This document shows, piece by piece, positions 35,468-47,999 of a stretch of 64,000 bases of DNA. Below the pieces are notes generated by a model. It was not told the DNA's origin. It saw only the letters and a program-made list of their open reading frames with translations, and did not search any database. How positions within the stretch are numbered: position 1 is the stretch's first letter; every line of letters begins with the position of its first letter. The position numbers and the translations under genes are program-made. This DNA comes from Rallus limicola (taxonomy: Eukaryota; Chordata; Aves; Gruiformes; Rallidae), in NCBI GenBank assembly GCA_022605955.1, contig JAKCOZ010000018.1:7076001-7140000 (forward strand). The letters run 5' to 3'.

Positions 35468-38400
35468 CTGGAAAAAAGATAAAACCAAAAGTTTGATTGA
35501 ATAGTGTTATTAGAGCTTCACTGTCACAAATGAAAAGACCTGCTGACTGGCTCACAGACCCTGTCCTTTACTGAAGCAACATTTGCCCTTTGGTAGATGT
35601 CACAGCTAGAAAATAAGCTGAATGTCCTTTATTCTGTAATTAACAAACAATGCAAAAATATACAAGCAGCAGAACTTCTAAACAGGTTTAGAGAACTTAA
35701 ATGTATCCTGTGTTAGATATGGCTTCACTGACTGCAAGCTAACAGCTTTAGACAAGTGAGATAATTATTCTCCAGAGGTAATAAATGATTGACACTTTCC
35801 TTTCTTGCTTCATGGAGTAATTTACTTCTGGTTAGTCTCTGTTGAAGATGCACTCAGGTGTACATAACTGGCACAGGCAAGTCAATTCACAAAAAGTTTT
35901 GAGAATCTGACATCATGATGTTAGACAAAATATCTGTTTCACAGGTTTTTACTATAAGAGTTGTAGTTTCAGTAATCTTACAAAGCTACATTGCCATTTT
36001 AGTGGTAAAATGGGATACTACTCTAAATCCAGCTCTTGTGTGGAGTTAATTTTTCCTTTGGTAAGACTAAAGAAAGAGGGTTCTACAGAAATTCTGTGAG
36101 GCCTTGCAGACAGATAATTTTCTAAGAATAACATGAAGTTAACAACTATAGAAACATGTGAGTAGTAGGTGAATTTTTTTTTATATATTTTTTTCTAGTC
36201 TTGAGGCATAGATGTAGCAAATACAGACAAAGACATAGCAGCTTGAGAATATTCCAGTCTTAAAACTGTCTGTACTCAAGATCCAAGATCTGCATTTCAA
36301 GTTTATCAAAAGTGTATGAAGTTTGTTCCATTTTTTTTATTAAATCTGCACAAAGATTATCTAGATTAAAGGAGAAATTTATTTAAGAGGTTTGCTTTAC
36401 TTAAGATTTTTTCTAAAGTCTAAATTTCAAGCCTGCTGCTCTTGAGATGTCTTGGGTTTTCTGTTTGGTCTTTTTTTAAGAACTCACCTCTACCAGCTTT
36501 CCTCCAGAAATCTCTGCAGTGTGATGATAGTTAGGAAATTCAGCCACTATTTTCCCATCTTCCATTTTAACAGTTGCCTGTAATAGAGAAAGGTTTAATG
36601 TTCCCTGGGGTTGCTGGCATTTATATTATCAGATACACTGTAAACATCTGTACACCTGATGGTTAAAGTTTTTACTTTTTAAAAGTTGTGCATGCAGCTT
36701 CACAAACAAGATTAAAATCCTTGTGATTTAGTTTGTAAATGTTCACAGTTTAAATAGAAAAATATTCCCTATAATACATGTCTACACAAAACTCACCCAT
36801 AGCTCTGACTGATCTGACTACAGACTAAGCTTCTGATTCAGAACTTGGTGTGAAGTGGCTGTCTTGTTTTAACAGTGAAGCAAAAGGTATAATGCTGTGA
36901 ATTAATATTGAAGTAGAATTCTCAGATACTAATAAACTGCCTCCAAGCAGCACAAAAGTCACTGTGGACAAGTAATGTAAAACTATCCTAGATCCTGAGT
37001 TTCCTACCTCTAACTACACAAGAATTCATCTCAGATCTGTAGAGGTGAACTTCACTGGACCATCCCAGTCACACATTTTAATGTGTGACAGTTGGTCTAA
37101 AAGCTGCTCGGAGTTGTTTGCTCTGCCTCTATCTTTAGCCATTTAATAGGCTTTGGAATGCTGAACTCCCCAGAGCCATAAAGAGGAGAATGTAATTTGT
37201 AATATTTCAAAATTGCTAAGTTTGGAATAAATTGACTAAGTAGAATTGTGTCTTATTCTTTGTTAGGCTTCACAAAGATTACTCAAAGCTAAAGACATAA
37301 GTTTTCTCTTGTCATAATCAGAGAGGTAAGACTGAAAAGCATTCTGGAAATCATCCAATGCTATTGCAATTCTGTTTGTCTGAGCATCCTGGTGCAATTG
37401 CTGGTTTTCTTAACTCTTCAGTATGTATAAAACATTTATCCAGTAACCTATTATAGGGCTCTGGACACCTCAAAAATGCAGAGCTGCTGTCCCAAACTAT
37501 CTTATACCTCTCAGTAGAGGAGAAATTAATAAAGTGAACAGTTTCTAGCCGGTTTTGTGTCAAGATTTTGTCCATGACAGGAACAGATCAGTATTGTGTA
37601 ATCTTCCTTTGCACTAGAGGCTTCTTAAGTTGCAATTTGCTCTGTACTTCCAACAAAGAGGAGGATACAGAGATTACTTTTTTCCTTCACTTTACACGGT
37701 CTTTTGTTGCTTTCAAAAGGTGAGCACTGCTGGCAGGCACAGGCAGAGCTGGGGATCGCAGCACTCCTCTCAGCGTGTGCTGCAGTTGCTGTATAGTGTT
37801 GGACAATGATACAGCTGCCAAACAGCTTTTGAGAGTTTTAATGAGCATTATGTTTGCTTGAGCTGTGGCACTAGTAGATGCTTGACTCTCTACCCTCCTT
37901 TTATTGGCACGTACAGTTCTGAAGCTCTAGCTCTCTTTAAAATCAGATTTAGATATTTTGCCAGGAACGTTAAGAAATGGGGGGGGAGGGAAGGGGAGAT
38001 TGATACGTTTCTAAGTTATAACAGAAACTAGAAAGGAAGATAGCCTTGATGCAGATTTGAGACAGCATAGAACTGAAGAGCTAAGTTAATTTACCTTGAA
38101 CTTTTTACCACCCATTGTCTCCATGTCTGCTTCCTTGCCGATTGTGAATGTGTTGGTTGTGGTGCGGCCTCCTGGGAAATGCTGTGTCCAGGTGAAGTCA
38201 TTTCCATTCTGCACCACCTCAGTGACTATTTTGCAATTCCTTCCCATTTCAACCTTTTCACTGGGGAGTCCTTTATCAATAGAAACATACAGGTTATCAA
38301 ATCCAATAGACTACCAGCTGTATTTGAATTGAAGCATGCTAACGGGAAGCTTGTTCTCAGGCATTGATATATCAGAGCTGAGTTTAAATTACTAGTATAA

Positions 38401-39120
38401 AGGAAGATATAGGAACATTAATGCATTTGCTAAAATAATAAGTTTTCATCTTGCATTCTTTTCCTTGAGAAACAAAACACAAAATAAATGTATAGATACA
38501 GACTACATATAAATGTTCCCTTCTAATTAATCGACACCCAGAGATGGAAGCAATGTATAAACTTGGTGTTTGTGCTATCTAGTTCCTATTGCTCTTTATT
38601 TTATTGCACTGAATGTACGTGCACAGATCATAATGCCCCCAGGAAACGTTACAGGGTAACTTGAATCAGGTTTGCATGGTCTTCTGAAAGCATTCACAGA
38701 AACCTGTTCCTGTGTAAGACTTTGACAAGCGTTTTTCATAGTAACTTTACACTCCCACCAATGAATGCCAAGGACAGAAAAAGTGATCTTTGTGATGACT
38801 ATCTTGTACACATCTTGGCCCTTCGTTCTGCTGCCACTGAAAAGGAATACTGCTTCTGTACAACAGGACTTTCTCCTGTGACTATCAGTGCTGCTTATAA
38901 GAACAAAACTGAATTTCCTTTCTGATGTGCAGAGCACTCCTGACAGCCTTAGCCACTGTCAATCACAGTACAATTCAGGAAAAACACCTTTCTTTAAAAA
39001 GTATGTTTAACTAATTTATAACCTGTAAGACTTACTCCCCAACACATACTTACCAATCTTTGTCACAAAGTTGTCATAGTTCTCATCACCTTCGAATTCG
39101 TATTTGCCTGCGAATGCCAT
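35414..39120 (-). CDS. FABP6: Ileal bile acid-binding protein (FABP6, gastrotropin), four exons
   Basis: The minus-strand exons 39054-39120, 38095-38270, 36488-36577 and 35414-35467 join to 387 nt, giving 128 residues and TAA, with the classic four-exon FABP gene structure. The protein opens [10 protein letters not shown], and residues 5-18 fit the FABP signature (G5, Y7, F9, N14-Y15-D16, F18). It aligns with human FABP6 without gaps: FTWTQH at 48-53 with Trp50, Asn62, [15 protein letters not shown] at 67-81, [11 protein letters not shown] at 94-104 and YKRTSKKIA at the end. FABP6 is the cytosolic beta-clam carrier of conjugated bile acids in ileal enterocytes. It passes them from the apical transporter ASBT (SLC10A2) to the basolateral exporter OST and is induced by FXR. 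It does not resemble avian liver BABP (FABP10), which lacks the FTW motif. Confidence 0.95.
36488..36577 (-). CDS. FABP6: FABP6 coding exon 3
   Basis: This is exactly 30 codons (residues 82-111), [16 protein letters not shown] through [13 protein letters not shown]. The acceptor is CTATTACAG and the donor GAG|GTGAGT. It encodes central-to-late beta strands of the barrel. Confidence 0.95.
38095..38270 (-). CDS. FABP6: FABP6 coding exon 2
   Basis: This 176-base exon covers residues 23-81. The acceptor is GATAAAG|GA, with a weak pyrimidine tract. It begins [20 protein letters not shown] and includes [10 protein letters not shown] and TNTFTIGKE. The donor AAG|GTAA is phase 0. Trp50 and Asn62 lie at the positions they hold in human FABP6. 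Confidence 0.95.
39054..39120 (-). CDS. FABP6: FABP6 coding exon 1
   Basis: This exon encodes residues 1-22 plus one base of Gly23, from ATG in the context GCAACATGG. The donor is G|GTAAG on the minus strand. It carries the family signature beginning [14 protein letters not shown]. Confidence 0.95.
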
Positions 39121-39158
39121 GTTGCCCTGGTGATGTGGCTGGTAGAGCAGAATAGCAG

Positions 39159-39182
39159 CTGGAACAAAGAAGAAAGGATAAG
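39159..39182 (-). other. FABP6: Cryptic or alternative splice acceptor in FABP6 leader
   Basis: The minus strand reads a 20-base pyrimidine-rich tract ending TTTGTTCCAG, as good as any acceptor in the window, between the TATA box and the ATG. From it, 12 codons are open in frame into the FABP6 start. It could join exons from an upstream promoter and extend the protein, as in the human long isoform IBABP-L. It may equally be an unused sequence in the 5' UTR. Confidence 0.35.
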
Positions 39183-39205
39183 TGCAGATGGCTTGAGGCC
39201 CTTGT

Positions 39206-39212
39206 TTTTATA
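39206..39212 (-). promoter_or_regulatory. FABP6: FABP6 TATA box
   Basis: TATAAAA on the minus strand lies 86-92 bases upstream of the ATG at 39120. It predicts a transcription start near 39180 and a 5' UTR of about 60 bases. A TATA-driven promoter suits a tissue-restricted, highly expressed gene. Confidence 0.7.
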
Positions 39213-39294
39213 AGCCAGTCCAAGCTGTTCAGCCCACCTATACCCACACCCCTTGGAAACAGACTTTTATGATCTATGTGAGTCACTAGCACAG

Positions 39295-39307
39295 ATGCCA
39301 CTGACCT
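39295..39307 (-). promoter_or_regulatory. FABP6: Candidate FXR/RXR inverted repeat (IR-1)
   Basis: AGGTCA-G-TGGCAT on the minus strand is one perfect nuclear receptor half-site, a one-base spacer and a second half-site matching at 4 of 6 positions. It lies about 115-130 bases upstream of the predicted start. In mammals FXR/RXR induces FABP6 through an IR-1 at a similar distance. The element is a motif match only. Confidence 0.45.
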
Positions 39308-40835
39308 GTATGAATATCAAGGTTATAATTTAATTATACATCCTTGACAATAATCTGGAGATCAGCAGAAATCAAGGCCAAAAGCTTGGTTTTTGTTTTA
39401 GTGCATATTTAAACAAAGATATACACTTTTACCTTGAAGATTCCACTGCTATTTCAGGCAGGATGGAATAATGCTAAAATACATTACAGTGAAAGAGGGA
39501 GGAAACTGCTTCAAAGGAGTGTCCTGAGACCACAGCCTTGCTCTATTTGGAAGCATACCCTACATTAGCTAAAATATGAAATTAAGAAGCCAGCTGCTCA
39601 GATTATTAGCTAATTCTGTCAGGATATAGGCAATGACAAGATTCTGGGTAAATGGCTGCACCTGCACATCTTACCTTATCTCCATACAGAAAAAAAGAGT
39701 TAGGAAGTATTTTACATTACTTGGATGTAAAGTACATTAGATTAGTACAAGGCACCATGTTAATATCAAGAGACAAATAGTGCATTGTATTGCTTAGCAA
39801 ATGTTTGACAAAAGACAAAAAATATACTTATTTTGGAAAAGCAGAGCTGATTTATGTAAGATAACCATATGTTAAAGGCCAGGTGGTCTGCTGGGAAATT
39901 CAGAATTCATCCAGGAGATGTTCTATACCTAATGAATCCATTGCCACACACAGATAGCAGGGTAGGAAACTCCCAGCTGCTCTGTATTGACATAGCTCCA
40001 CTGGCTGAGGATACAGACCAACAGTTTTTAATCTGAACAAAAACATTCCTAGGAGTTATGTGAAAATAGCATCATAGATTGGAATTTTATTTAAAGTAAT
40101 ATATTTAGGAAGGAACTGAAAATACACTTTCCCCTGGTTTTATAAAAGACTGGAGAAATAGATAACTTTGCTATATGTGAAGTGTGTTCTATTTTTTAAA
40201 TGCAATTTAACCCCACATGCTGAATGTATTCAAGAAAAAGTTGCATTTTGAATCAAGAAACTATTCAGAAGAACAGGAGCATAGGCTGGGTCAAGAAAAA
40301 ACAGGGAAAACAGAAGTCCACTAAACTTCACCATTGCTCTCCTTGGTATACTTTCAAATTAATGCATTCTGTGTAACCATTTCTGTATTTCTAATTAACA
40401 GACATATCCACACTCCATTCTGTCAACAAATGAGACAAACTTCACTAATGGGATGAAACTTCAGGGAAAGGTTACAAATAGAACAATCACTACATCTAAC
40501 AGTTTTATTACCAATACAGTCAGTTGTACACTACCTCAGCCTGTGCTCTAAATCCTACATGTTGGAGAGTGAAGGTTGGTGGCAAGTTGCTCTACCAAGC
40601 TGAGACAGAATGATGCCCCCCAGTGAACCCTGTCTCTCCTGTGGCTACACACTGGCTGTGTCTGCATATGGCTTATGTCACAGCAGCATTTAGAATCAAG
40701 AGGAACTAGAAAGAATGCAGCCTGAACCTAACTGGTTTGTCACAGCATACCAGTGTGTATGTGCAACTCCTCAAAGCAGCATCTGTTGGGTGGTGCATGT
40801 GCATGTTAAGGTTTATTAAACTTAAAATATACTTG

Positions 40836-40887
40836 ACATATATATATGTATATATATACACATATATATATACACACACATATATTT
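40836..40887. repeat. AT/AC-rich dinucleotide microsatellite
   Basis: Alternating TA, GTATA and CACA units run for about 52 bases and can fold back on themselves. It is an imperfect (TA)n/(CA)n microsatellite. Confidence 0.85.
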
Positions 40888-43800
40888 AATATCATATTAC
40901 TTGTCAGGGTACATTGTAACCCAATGAAAAAATCCTCTCCAATTTGTATTATTTTTTTATTTTACTTACTAAACTACTTTCTTTTATGCAAAGCTTCTGC
41001 TGTCTGCAAGTTACACAACCACTAAGCCAATTACAGAGTCTGTAGGGCATATGAGGTTTGAGAGGAAAACATTTCCTGTCTTAGGAAAATTTTTGCAGTT
41101 TCAAAACTTTTCCTTACAGGGAAAAAAATGAGAGGGATTCCAGAATGACAGATGGGTGAAAAGTCTCAATCAGGAGAGAAGGGCACTTCTAATGAAAAGT
41201 AATTTTCTGCTCAGAAAAAGCTTCAGAAAATTCTGAGTCAGTTTTGTGAGAGATTACACCTGCAGACTGGAAAAGAGTTTGCCTCATGTTTATTAGTTGG
41301 GAATCTCTAGTCTTTCTGGATGGGTTTTTTTTAACCTTACTTCCTCTTCTGAAGTCTGAGAGAAAGTAACTTCAAAAATCTCACATCTATGAACAAAAAC
41401 TTTCAAGTGCAGATGTTTGAAGTTGACAACAATCCTTTTAAAACTATTTGTTTGGGTGTATGTTCCTGGCGGGAAAGCAGTTTTCTAGCACAGATGCAGA
41501 AAGTGCACAAGAATGAAGGATAACAAAATCATGGTCAATTTGTAAAATAAAAATGGAACAAATGCCCTAGGAATTTCTGCCTTCCCACCCCTAACCCTTC
41601 ATTCTCCCCATATTTACTCAGCTTTAAATTGTACCATGCTGTGCAGTGGCTGACTATATTGTGCTGGAGTTCATGATGCCACAAAAGCCATACCATCTGC
41701 TGTCTGCATGCAATTAAAAGGATGTCTCCATACTTGAAATAGAAGAGAGCCATATACCTTCCCTCTGTGAACATTCTCCATGTCCTGTGATTAGCATTCA
41801 AAACACGGGAGTGTGGGAGGAAAGTATGAAACCGGGGGGGTCTGTATCAATCACAAACATGTAAGATTCAGGGAAGGAACAGAGAAATGTGTCTCACCAC
41901 CAGTGTTTCCTTTGCACTTTTGATTTAAAAGTGTCTATAATTATCCTGACTGTCCCTCAACCATATTTGACAGTTATTTTAATTAAAATTCCTTCAGCTT
42001 AATACCAAGATAGCTGAACTCAATGATCAATTGTGCAGGATGAAACAATCGACAGTTGACAAGGGAACTTTACGAGTTGGACCCAGATGCTTAGACCCCA
42101 TTTACATAAAGAAAAACAACATTAGCATGGAAAACAATGAAGTGGTTGCACATACATAGAATCCTCAGTTCTTATTGCTATGGTAAAGCTAGGTAGATAC
42201 CAGCTAAGCTACAACACTGTAAAATCTATGTCACTAATAGAGGCAAACCCCCATGTAACTTCAGTCATACGCAGATTCGAAAATACCATTTAGAGGAAAG
42301 CATCATCAAGGCCATTTCATACATGAGAAAGCTGAAATGCTGAGAAAAACATGACCAATCAGAGCTTATGATATAGTGAATGGATGATGCAGCAAGTAAG
42401 AAATCCTAAATGCAGGCATTAACCCAATATCCACAGGACAGCACAATAATTTAAACATTCTTATAATAAACAAGCCCTTAGAAGCAAACGCTGAGAGCTC
42501 TGAGCAACCATTTACTTTCAGTCACCCAGGGAGATTCATGCTCCACTGATGGGCTGTGAGAATCTTTACAGCTGTTTCCCACAAATGGCTGAAGGAGCCC
42601 CTAGTCGAGTCCCTAGTTGAGACTCTCCGTGTGGCTCTGTGTGTGCTGAAAGATACCCAGTGTCCAGCCCCAGCTCTGCGGTTGGAGAGCGGGTGGCTGG
42701 TGAGGCTGTCCTCAGGTTAGCTGAGCACTGCAGGCCACACTGTCTTGCACTGGGCTCTCACAGAGTACCAGAGAGATATGCACAACCCTGGGAAGAAGGT
42801 AAATGAATTCAAGCTATAAAGTGTTCTGTTTACATAAAACTTATTGGGGAACAATGGCACCAATAAGTTAGTAGTAACACCACATGGACCTTGGAAGATA
42901 GATCAGGCTGGATAAGGAAAAGCCACAGTTCTGTGACACAGGAAAAAGATAAGATAATCAGATTATATAAACAGCAATCGAGCTTTTATGCTCACTTTCT
43001 CTATAAAGATCAAATTCTATTGATAGCTTTCTTGTGTTATGATATAAAAACGCTGACATCTATACAACTATACAATACTTGGAGCTTGCCTGCAGTGGGA
43101 ATGTGGTGGACATAGAGCCAGCGTGTAGTACGGTAATTTACCAATGAATAACTATTTGACTGGGTGGGTCACTCTTGCTACACCCTGTATGAGTTTATTC
43201 ACCTCCCAGGAGTTGAATGCTACACTGTACATGAGAGTTACAGAGCAGGTTGCAAACATCCACCCAAACAATAAAGGTAAGGCTACACTGCTAATAAAGC
43301 TGCTTACTCTGGCTGGCTGCTCAGGACCAGAATCAGTTCAGAACAAGTTTTAAGCAAACACACCATCATCTGTACCAGTCCATGCAAAGGAGATTTTAAT
43401 GTGCATTGCAAATTTGCACCCATGCTTCTATGCACTTCTTCTGAAATAAAACCTGGTTTTAATTCCTGCCTTTTTTTAGTTATAAAATGTAATGAAATTT
43501 GATAGCGAATGTATTGGCGAATGAAGAATGCCTTTAAGTAGTCCTCCAAATACTGAGTCAGGACAATATTTATTCCAAGAATAAAGGATGGAGGCCTTCT
43601 GACTTTAGTGAAGATATGATCACTTGAACAGTTACTAAGGTCACCCAAGGCCCAATTTCTTCACTTTCAGCTAAAAACAATACCTATTTAATGAACTCAC
43701 ACTTTGCATTTCCAATATTTATTTTTTTCCTGCCTCTTCAGAGCTGAGAACATGATGTTGCTTTTGTATACCTCCACAGCAGTGCTTCATCCTTGGTGGG

Positions 43801-44243
43801 CTGTTTGTTGAACTAAATAGCACAAAGAACTCCAGAATCATCCCATGGAAAAAAGAATAAATTTATGTCTATATACATGTATTTTAAACACATTACATGT
43901 ACTTAATCTATTCCAACCACTACAAGATAGAGCCTGCACACTGCTGCAAACAGCACTGGTTATGTTATACTTCTGCTTGACAGAAGTCAGTTCAAATCCA
44001 AATGAATTAACAGCTATAACTGAGACCAGTGGAAAAATAAAACGTATTTCCCTGGCACAAGGTGAGAATCATAACAGAGAAAGGAAAAAGAATGAAAAGC
44101 TTCAGGTTTAAAGGCTGAAAGCAGTTCTCAGAAGTGGTCATTATCTTCAATGTACTTGGCACTATCTGTCATTTTCAACAGAGAAAGATGCAGCTGCTCT
44201 TTATGTGGGCCAAAGAAAATACCTTTATTCTGTAGGAGACTGC

Positions 44244-44257
44244 CTGCCATCTGGCGG
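44244..44257 (-). promoter_or_regulatory. CTCF-like motif, reverse
   Basis: CCGCCAGATGGCAG on the minus strand matches CCASYAGRKGGCRS at 13 of 14 positions. This is a motif match only. Confidence 0.35.
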
Positions 44258-47200
44258 CCAACGTTCAGGGCCCACAGGCCAGGCAGCAGTGAGACCCCAC
44301 CTCACCCATCTCCAAGATGGATTGCAGGTCCCTTCAGTCTCTAACTGTAAGAAGGAGAGAAAAAAGTTACTCTCCCCTGAGCTGGTTATAATCAGCTCAG
44401 TAAGAGTCATGTTAAATGTGTCATTTACATAATATATAAAAAATTATACAAGCAATTATCTTCATTTGTTTCATTCTGGGACATGGTTCTAAATGAAGAC
44501 GATTTCCTAAGCATTGGTTTATGGCATTAGTGACACATCACACATACAGAACAGTATTAGCTTCTACTTAAACACAAATACATTGTATTGCTGTCTTGGT
44601 AATCATTAAGTCACAGGACTGCTTCACAGTGATTTAATTAAACACTACAGATCAGAGGCAAAATGCTGGCTCCCCTCAATTCAGGGGGAACACTTCAACA
44701 CAATTTAATGAACCTAACTTCATGTGCAGATGCTGTTTGTGGCAGACTGGCATTTGTGAAAGCCACTGAATGGATTCAGCTGTCACAGCCAAACACAAAT
44801 CGGGGTGGGCACGCTTCGATGGAGCAGCACTGTTTGCAGACAGAATGCAAGGAAATGGCATGACCTTATTCGGTGCGGTCTGAGGTGCACAGATGTTTTA
44901 CACTTCATTTGTCTCACTGAGAGGGGAAAAAACCCCAACCCAAACCAGCCCAAAAACATGCACTCATAGTTGTGCTTACCTAACTTTGAAACCTGAGTCA
45001 CTGATCAAACATGGACACAGATGTGCGCTGTCAGGACTATGGGCAGGAAACAAACTACTAGCGACAATGAGAAGTTATGCAGAGAGGCTCAACACTGAAT
45101 TTATGAGGATGATGTGAGCTGCTACTGTGTGGCTGTTGTAGACAGTTAGCATTAATAAGTTGTCAAAGAAGTAAAACTCTTATACCCAAAGGAAAAATTC
45201 ATCTAAAGTGAGCAGTTAATTCCCTCTGTCTCCCAAGTCAGCTACCTCTGATGTGCAAAACAGCCAAGTCTTCAAATGCTAGTAGGAACAGAGAGAACTT
45301 TCAGGAACAAAATCAAAGGCCTTTGGATATCTTTACTTCCAGAATTTACTTGCCACAAAGTCATAAATACAACGCTTCTGCATTCTTTTTTGCCATGTTG
45401 GAGTCACCCTGCCCTTGAATGTCTCCCAGCATGCTTTAAAGTTTATTAACCTTTCAGATGTGTTGTATAAAGCCAAGTGAGATACTCTCAAAGACAAAAT
45501 GGAGATAAGGAAAGTAATTCCATTAGTGAATGAACTAGGCTGAGTGACTATCTTTGAAGGGCTTTTAGAACTGGAATGCAATTGAACAAGGAGTACAGAT
45601 TCAGAATAAAAGTAGGAACTCTCCAGTGAACAGAAAGTTACACTTAATGATTCTTTCAGAATCAAACTTGATCACAAAAGCTTGTAAATTCTTAATATAG
45701 CTGTATCTGACAATTATTCAGCAACCCTCCATAGTAAATGGCTAATGACTATTAATTCCTTTGGTATTCAGAGTAATCATTCATAATGAATTCAGAATGA
45801 ACTCATTTGGTGTTAATGTAATGTGTAATTCCAAGGGAGTCCTATTATAATGTTGCCTTATTAAGTATCCATTTAGCATAGTACTAGGTGTTACTATTCT
45901 AAACTCATAAGTGGGAGAAAAGTAATTACCAACAAGATGTGGCTGAATTACTGAAAAGCAAATGCTTGTACAGAGGCCAAATACTTAACAGAAATGCACA
46001 GCCAGCTCTACAGGGCTTACCTGTGAGACAGTACAGACCAGCCTTATCCCAGATGGGACATTCTGATGAGTAGGATCTGCATGACAAAAACAGGAAAGAG
46101 AGGGTCCTACCAGAAGCTAAAAGGTGGAAACATTTGCAGGGGAGGAGGGCACAGATCTACCAAAAATCCAGTATTTTTGGGAGTCCCTAAAAGGAAGTTT
46201 GATCATTTCCTGCCAAAATACTCTATAAAAACACCTCTTTCCATCAACAAATAGGGAGTTTCCAGAGAGCAAGATAACCAAGTGATTCTTTCAAGATGTA
46301 CAAGCTTAGCATAGCTTCTGTAAGACGCGTTTGTTTCTGCTGCCCCTAACTGGTCTTCCTGATGTCTGAGTGCAACCTCAATGGGACTGCTGAGGTCTGT
46401 CTGGGCAACTAAAAAGATAGAATAAACCTAAGGAAGAGAAAAAAGAATCAGGGAAAAAACAAAAAGTGCTCAGTTTTTAGGTGGTTTCATCAGTTTTCAG
46501 CTGATTCAGTTCTCTGAACTGTCTCAACTGCATGGTCGGGCCCTGCCATTACAGTGGGAGGTACAAGGAGAGGAAGATGAATCGGCACCATCATCATCAT
46601 CAACATGTTGCCCTTTTGCTGGCCTAGCGTGACTACAAACCACACAGTGACTGAAAGCAGCCTGAGGACATGACAGCGCTGCTTAACCTGTTCAAGGGAT
46701 TCCTAGCTGTTCCGGAGCTGCCTCCTGCTTTGTGCTGGCACAACCCTCTATGCAGTAGTGTAGCCACCAGAGTGAGGGCCTGATTTGAATTAAAAATACC
46801 AAAGATAAAATAAAAAGGTGTTTTTCAGCTGGATCAGTGGTTTGATCCAGTTCCTCCCATGATCACACAAACAGCTGTACTGGCATATTACAAGTACTGG
46901 CAAGGAGAAGGGAACAAGCAGCTGGTGGAATATTGGTACAAGGTCACACTGCCACTAAAAAACACTCACTGTAATCATGGTCTGAGTTATACTTTATGAT
47001 CTATATTAAAAGAATTCAGAAGTCCAAACTGGTAATTATAAAGAAGGTTCTGGAGAGGAAAAGCAGAAATAGTCTCATACTAATTGAGGTAGTGGTGTGT
47101 GCCTAGTTCAGGTTCACTGAACAAATTTTCTGCAAGCTGAACCACAGTACAAATTCTCTGAACTTATTTCCAGTTGTCTCTTCAGAGTCCAAGTAAATCA

Positions 47201-47943
47201 AATCAGCACTCCTGGACTCAGAAGCACTAAAAAAAAAGAACTGGGACATCTCTGTTACTGTTTCAGTCTCTTCTAGAATTGATAGTCTATACAAGTTCTT
47301 GTCTTTGTTACTGTAGCAGGCAGTTTACTCAGATAACCTTTCTGGAATAGAGGTGACTTGGACTTAGACCATCTTCCAGCTCAACAAGAAATTTCGTTAG
47401 TACAGACTCCACCTTTTAAACTAAGATTGTTAACAAAAATGACACTAAGTTTGATACCAGCAAGTTCTTGTGAATCTAATTGTTTTCTTTCCTCAGGATT
47501 CTTCCCTTTAATTAGTTATCTAATACTAATTGTTGCATCCAATTCAATTGTAATGGGGACTGACAGCAGAAATAGGAAGCTGTCTTGATTTTTAAGTTTT
47601 AGTAACAACTCCAGCAGAAGAGATGAAGATTATTTTTATGCCAGTTTTGACTCACGTAATCTGAAAATGCACAGTAAAACTAATTTTGGCTACTATCATT
47701 TTGGCTGGCACAGAACTGTTAAGTCTTACTTGAAATATCATCTTTGGATTAAGAACCACTCTGGAACATCTAGAATCTCAGTGGTTTAGGTCTAATACAG
47801 ACAATTTTTTAAAGTTGTTATAATAAAATATATAATTCAACCTTATATGCAGAGTTTTCTGGTACAAGCAACAGAGTTAAAGATAGTCTCTCTATATTAT
47901 TTCTTTGTTCCATATGTTTATATTAAAGTCCCTAAGAGAAATG

Positions 47944-47999
47944 AACTATGGTTCTAATAAGGTTAGTAGAAATTAACTATGGTTCTAATAAGGTTAGTA
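47944..47999. repeat. Tandem duplication, 31-bp period
   Basis: The segment starting AACTATGGTTCTAATAAGG is repeated 31 bases later with 25 consecutive identical bases. The lack of divergence suggests a recent duplication, or an assembly artefact to be excluded. Confidence 0.85.

Larger units (their letters stand above)
35468..39053. other. FABP6 introns 1-3
   Basis: The introns are 38271-39053 (783 bases), 36578-38094 (1517 bases) and 35468-36487 (1020 bases). They are AT-rich with short homopolymer runs, such as an A/T block near 36173-36196 and a G run near 37979. No additional exon or repeat element is recognised in them. Confidence 0.65.

Noticed and set aside
39320..39340. HNF1-like site upstream of FABP6
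   Set aside because: The AT-rich palindrome GGTTATAATTTAAT matches the HNF1 consensus too poorly to call.
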